The translations under genes were made by a program, and so were the position numbers. From assembly GCA_030607635.1 (NCBI GenBank), contig JAUWJP010000088.1:1-7066 (forward strand): a DNA stretch of 7,066 nt, in the 5' to 3' direction. The notes beneath the pieces are model-generated. The model worked only from the letters and a program-made list of their open reading frames with translations, did no database searches and was not told where the DNA came from. The stretch comes from Candidatus Aminicenantota bacterium. GTDB lineage: Bacteria > Acidobacteriota > Aminicenantia > Aminicenantales > Aminicenantaceae. Positions 6,028 through 7,066 of this stretch are shown in pieces (positions within the stretch are counted from its first letter, which is position 1; every line of letters begins with the position of its first letter).

Positions 6028-6115
6028 AATTTTAAAGGTCTGACCCCAAAATCATGTTTGACTCTAAAACATCTCAATGCTATATTCCAAAATCTGGAAT
6101 TAAACCTTTAAAATT
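6028..6115. repeat. 88-bp palindromic structured element (MITE- or REP-like)
   Basis: AATTTTAAAGGT (6028-6039) and ACCTTTAAAATT (6104-6115) form a perfect 12-bp terminal inverted repeat. Two further hairpins sit inside: ATGTTT/AAACAT (6054-6059 with 6067-6072) and ATTCCA/TGGAAT (6084-6089 with 6095-6100). Together they fold as a three-way junction. The left end continues as CTGACCCC (6040-6047). From memory, GGTCTGACCCC-like ends occur in repeats dispersed with REP-associated tyrosine transposases, but I cannot confirm this here. No second copy is in the window. It ends 19 bases before the racemase-family ATG. Confidence 0.6.
6058..6086 (+). promoter_or_regulatory. Near-consensus promoter inside the palindromic element
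   Basis: TTGACT (6058-6063), a spacer of exactly 17 bases, then TATATT (6081-6086), with TG at 6078-6079 forming an extended -10. RNA would start near 6093 and run into the racemase-family gene at 6135. Both boxes lie within the palindrome and overlap its two inner hairpins. Confidence 0.62.
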
Positions 6116-6134
6116 CTAAAAAGAGGAAAAAAGA

Positions 6135-7066
6135 ATGAAGAATAGAATAAAACCAGTTTTCCTTTTATTACTATTTTTGTTATTCTGCGCCCAAATTTTT
6201 TATTCCTTCCCTGTAAAAATACAGTTATCTGAACAAGAGGAGAAGCTCGATAAATTTTTTCTCAAAAATGAAGTCACTGTAGCTGTAACAGACTCTGGAC
6301 TGGGCGGTCTTTCTATCATGGCTGATGCTGTGGAGAGAATGAGAGAATCTAAAATCTTCCAGAAGGTGAATTTTATATTTTTTAATGCCCTCTTTTCAAA
6401 CGAAGGTGGCTTCAACAGTCTAAAAACCCGCAAGGAAAAAATCCAAATCTTCGATAGTGCGCTCAAAAGCCTGGAGGATAATTACAATCCGGACTTGATA
6501 CTGATTGGCTGCAACACTTTATCGGTAATCTACGATGATACCTCCTTTTCAAAAGAAACAAGCACCCCAGTTGTCGGAGTCGTTGAGGCGGGAGTGGATC
6601 TTATTGCCCAAAAGCTCGAAACATCCCCTGAGTCTGAAGTCATTATTTTCGCGACTCATACAACAGTAAGCGAAGAGACTCATAAAAAGAGACTAGAAGA
6701 GAAAGGGATTCTTTCTCAAAGAATAATCCTTCAGGCCTGCCCTGAATTAGTCAATTATATCGAAAAAGGCTATGCCAGCGATGAGACAGAAATGCTGATT
6801 TCTGCCTATGTGGCTGAAGCTCTCCATAAAATGAAAGATACCCAATCACCTCTATACGTGAGTCTAAACTGCACTCATTACGGCTATTCTCTTGATCTCT
6901 GGGAAGAAGCCTTCCGGAGCTCCAAGGTAAAGCCTCTTGCTTTTCTCAACCCGAATTCCAAGATGCTAGATTCCCTGTTTGAGGCGCAGCAGCGGAATCG
7001 TTTTGACGGAACAGAAATCTCAATCCGTGTTGTCTCTATGGTAGAAATCGGGAAAGAAAAAATAGA
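6135..7066 (+). CDS. Exported glutamate/aspartate racemase-family protein (MurI-like), 3' end outside the window
   Basis: The frame is open from the ATG at 6135 to the window edge (310 codons), with GAGG (6123-6126) eight bases upstream. Racemase-family motifs appear in order: VTDSGLGGLS at 51-60 (MurI DSGxGG), IGCNTLS at 124-130 with the first catalytic Cys126, VVGVVEAG at 146-153, FATHTTVS at 172-179, ACPELV at 201-206, and LNCTHYGY at 244-251 with the second catalytic Cys246. Both cysteines needed for cofactor-independent racemisation are therefore present. Unlike MurI, which is cytoplasmic and makes D-glutamate for peptidoglycan, this protein starts with a Lys/Arg stretch and about 16 hydrophobic residues (8-23), a signal peptide or membrane anchor. 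Cys18 is preceded by Phe, so it is a poor lipobox. The usual MurI substrate-loop 'PYG' is replaced by a longer FSNEGGFNSLKTR segment (87-99). Substrate may be glutamate, aspartate or another compound. Confidence 0.85.
   Translation, partial: MKNRIKPVFLLLLFLLFCAQIFYSFPVKIQLSEQEEKLDKFFLKNEVTVAVTDSGLGGLSIMADAVERMRESKIFQKVNFIFFNALFSNEGGFNSLKTRKEKIQIFDSALKSLEDNYNPDLILIGCNTLSVIYDDTSFSKETSTPVVGVVEAGVDLIAQKLETSPESEVIIFATHTTVSEETHKKRLEEKGILSQRIILQACPELVNYIEKGYASDETEMLISAYVAEALHKMKDTQSPLYVSLNCTHYGYSLDLWEEAFRSSKVKPLAFLNPNSKMLDSLFEAQQRNRFDGTEISIRVVSMVEIGKEKI

Noticed and set aside
6150..6190. Lipoprotein signal around Cys18 of the racemase-family protein
   Set aside because: The residue before the cysteine is Phe, which does not fit a lipobox; an ordinary signal peptide or anchor is more likely.
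6200..6466. Minus-strand open frame of 88 codons
   Set aside because: It lies opposite the N-terminal half of the racemase-family gene, whose motifs are clear in the plus-strand frame.

Overview
The window looks like chromosome from a Gram-negative, moderately AT-rich bacterium. It has AAGGAG-type ribosome binding sites, one GTG start, a TonB-free outer-membrane barrel protein of the CBM9-like/DUF5916 family, and a pyrophosphate-type phosphofructokinase. DUF5916 proteins are common in Bacteroidota, Aminicenantota, Acidobacteriota and the Calditrichota/KSB1 group, so one of these is a reasonable guess, but no marker gene here fixes the phylum.

Layout. 1-239 is AT-rich with no supported gene. 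240-1346 (-) is a 6-phosphofructokinase with the residues expected of a PPi-dependent enzyme. 1377-1784 is a non-coding gap with two near-identical 17-bp palindromic sites, 81 bp apart, that look like operators. 1785-2951 (-) is an intact class I PLP aminotransferase. 3058-5241 (+) is a block of broken genes: an ECF sigma factor cut off inside region 2, a short fragment resembling an LVIVD propeller repeat, and a CBM9-like/DUF5916 outer-membrane protein split over three reading frames. 5256-5792 (-) is an intact NYN-domain protein with a strong promoter. 6028-6115 is an 88-bp structured palindromic element that contains a near-consensus promoter. 6135 to the window end (+) is an open, unfinished gene for a glutamate/aspartate racemase-family protein with a signal peptide.

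The genes do not form one pathway. The phosphofructokinase and aminotransferase are housekeeping metabolism, probably transcribed separately. The sigma, propeller and DUF5916 block was probably once a regulator plus envelope-protein locus, now degraded mainly by deletions while its flanking genes stayed intact.

The points most worth a second look are: the exported racemase homologue with both catalytic cysteines; the palindromic element that appears to supply its promoter; the twin operator-like sites; and a canonical T TTT TTA slippery heptamer followed at once by a stop codon and a 12-bp stem, located where the DUF5916 signal peptide changes frame. I saw no CRISPR array, tRNA, rRNA or intact transposase.
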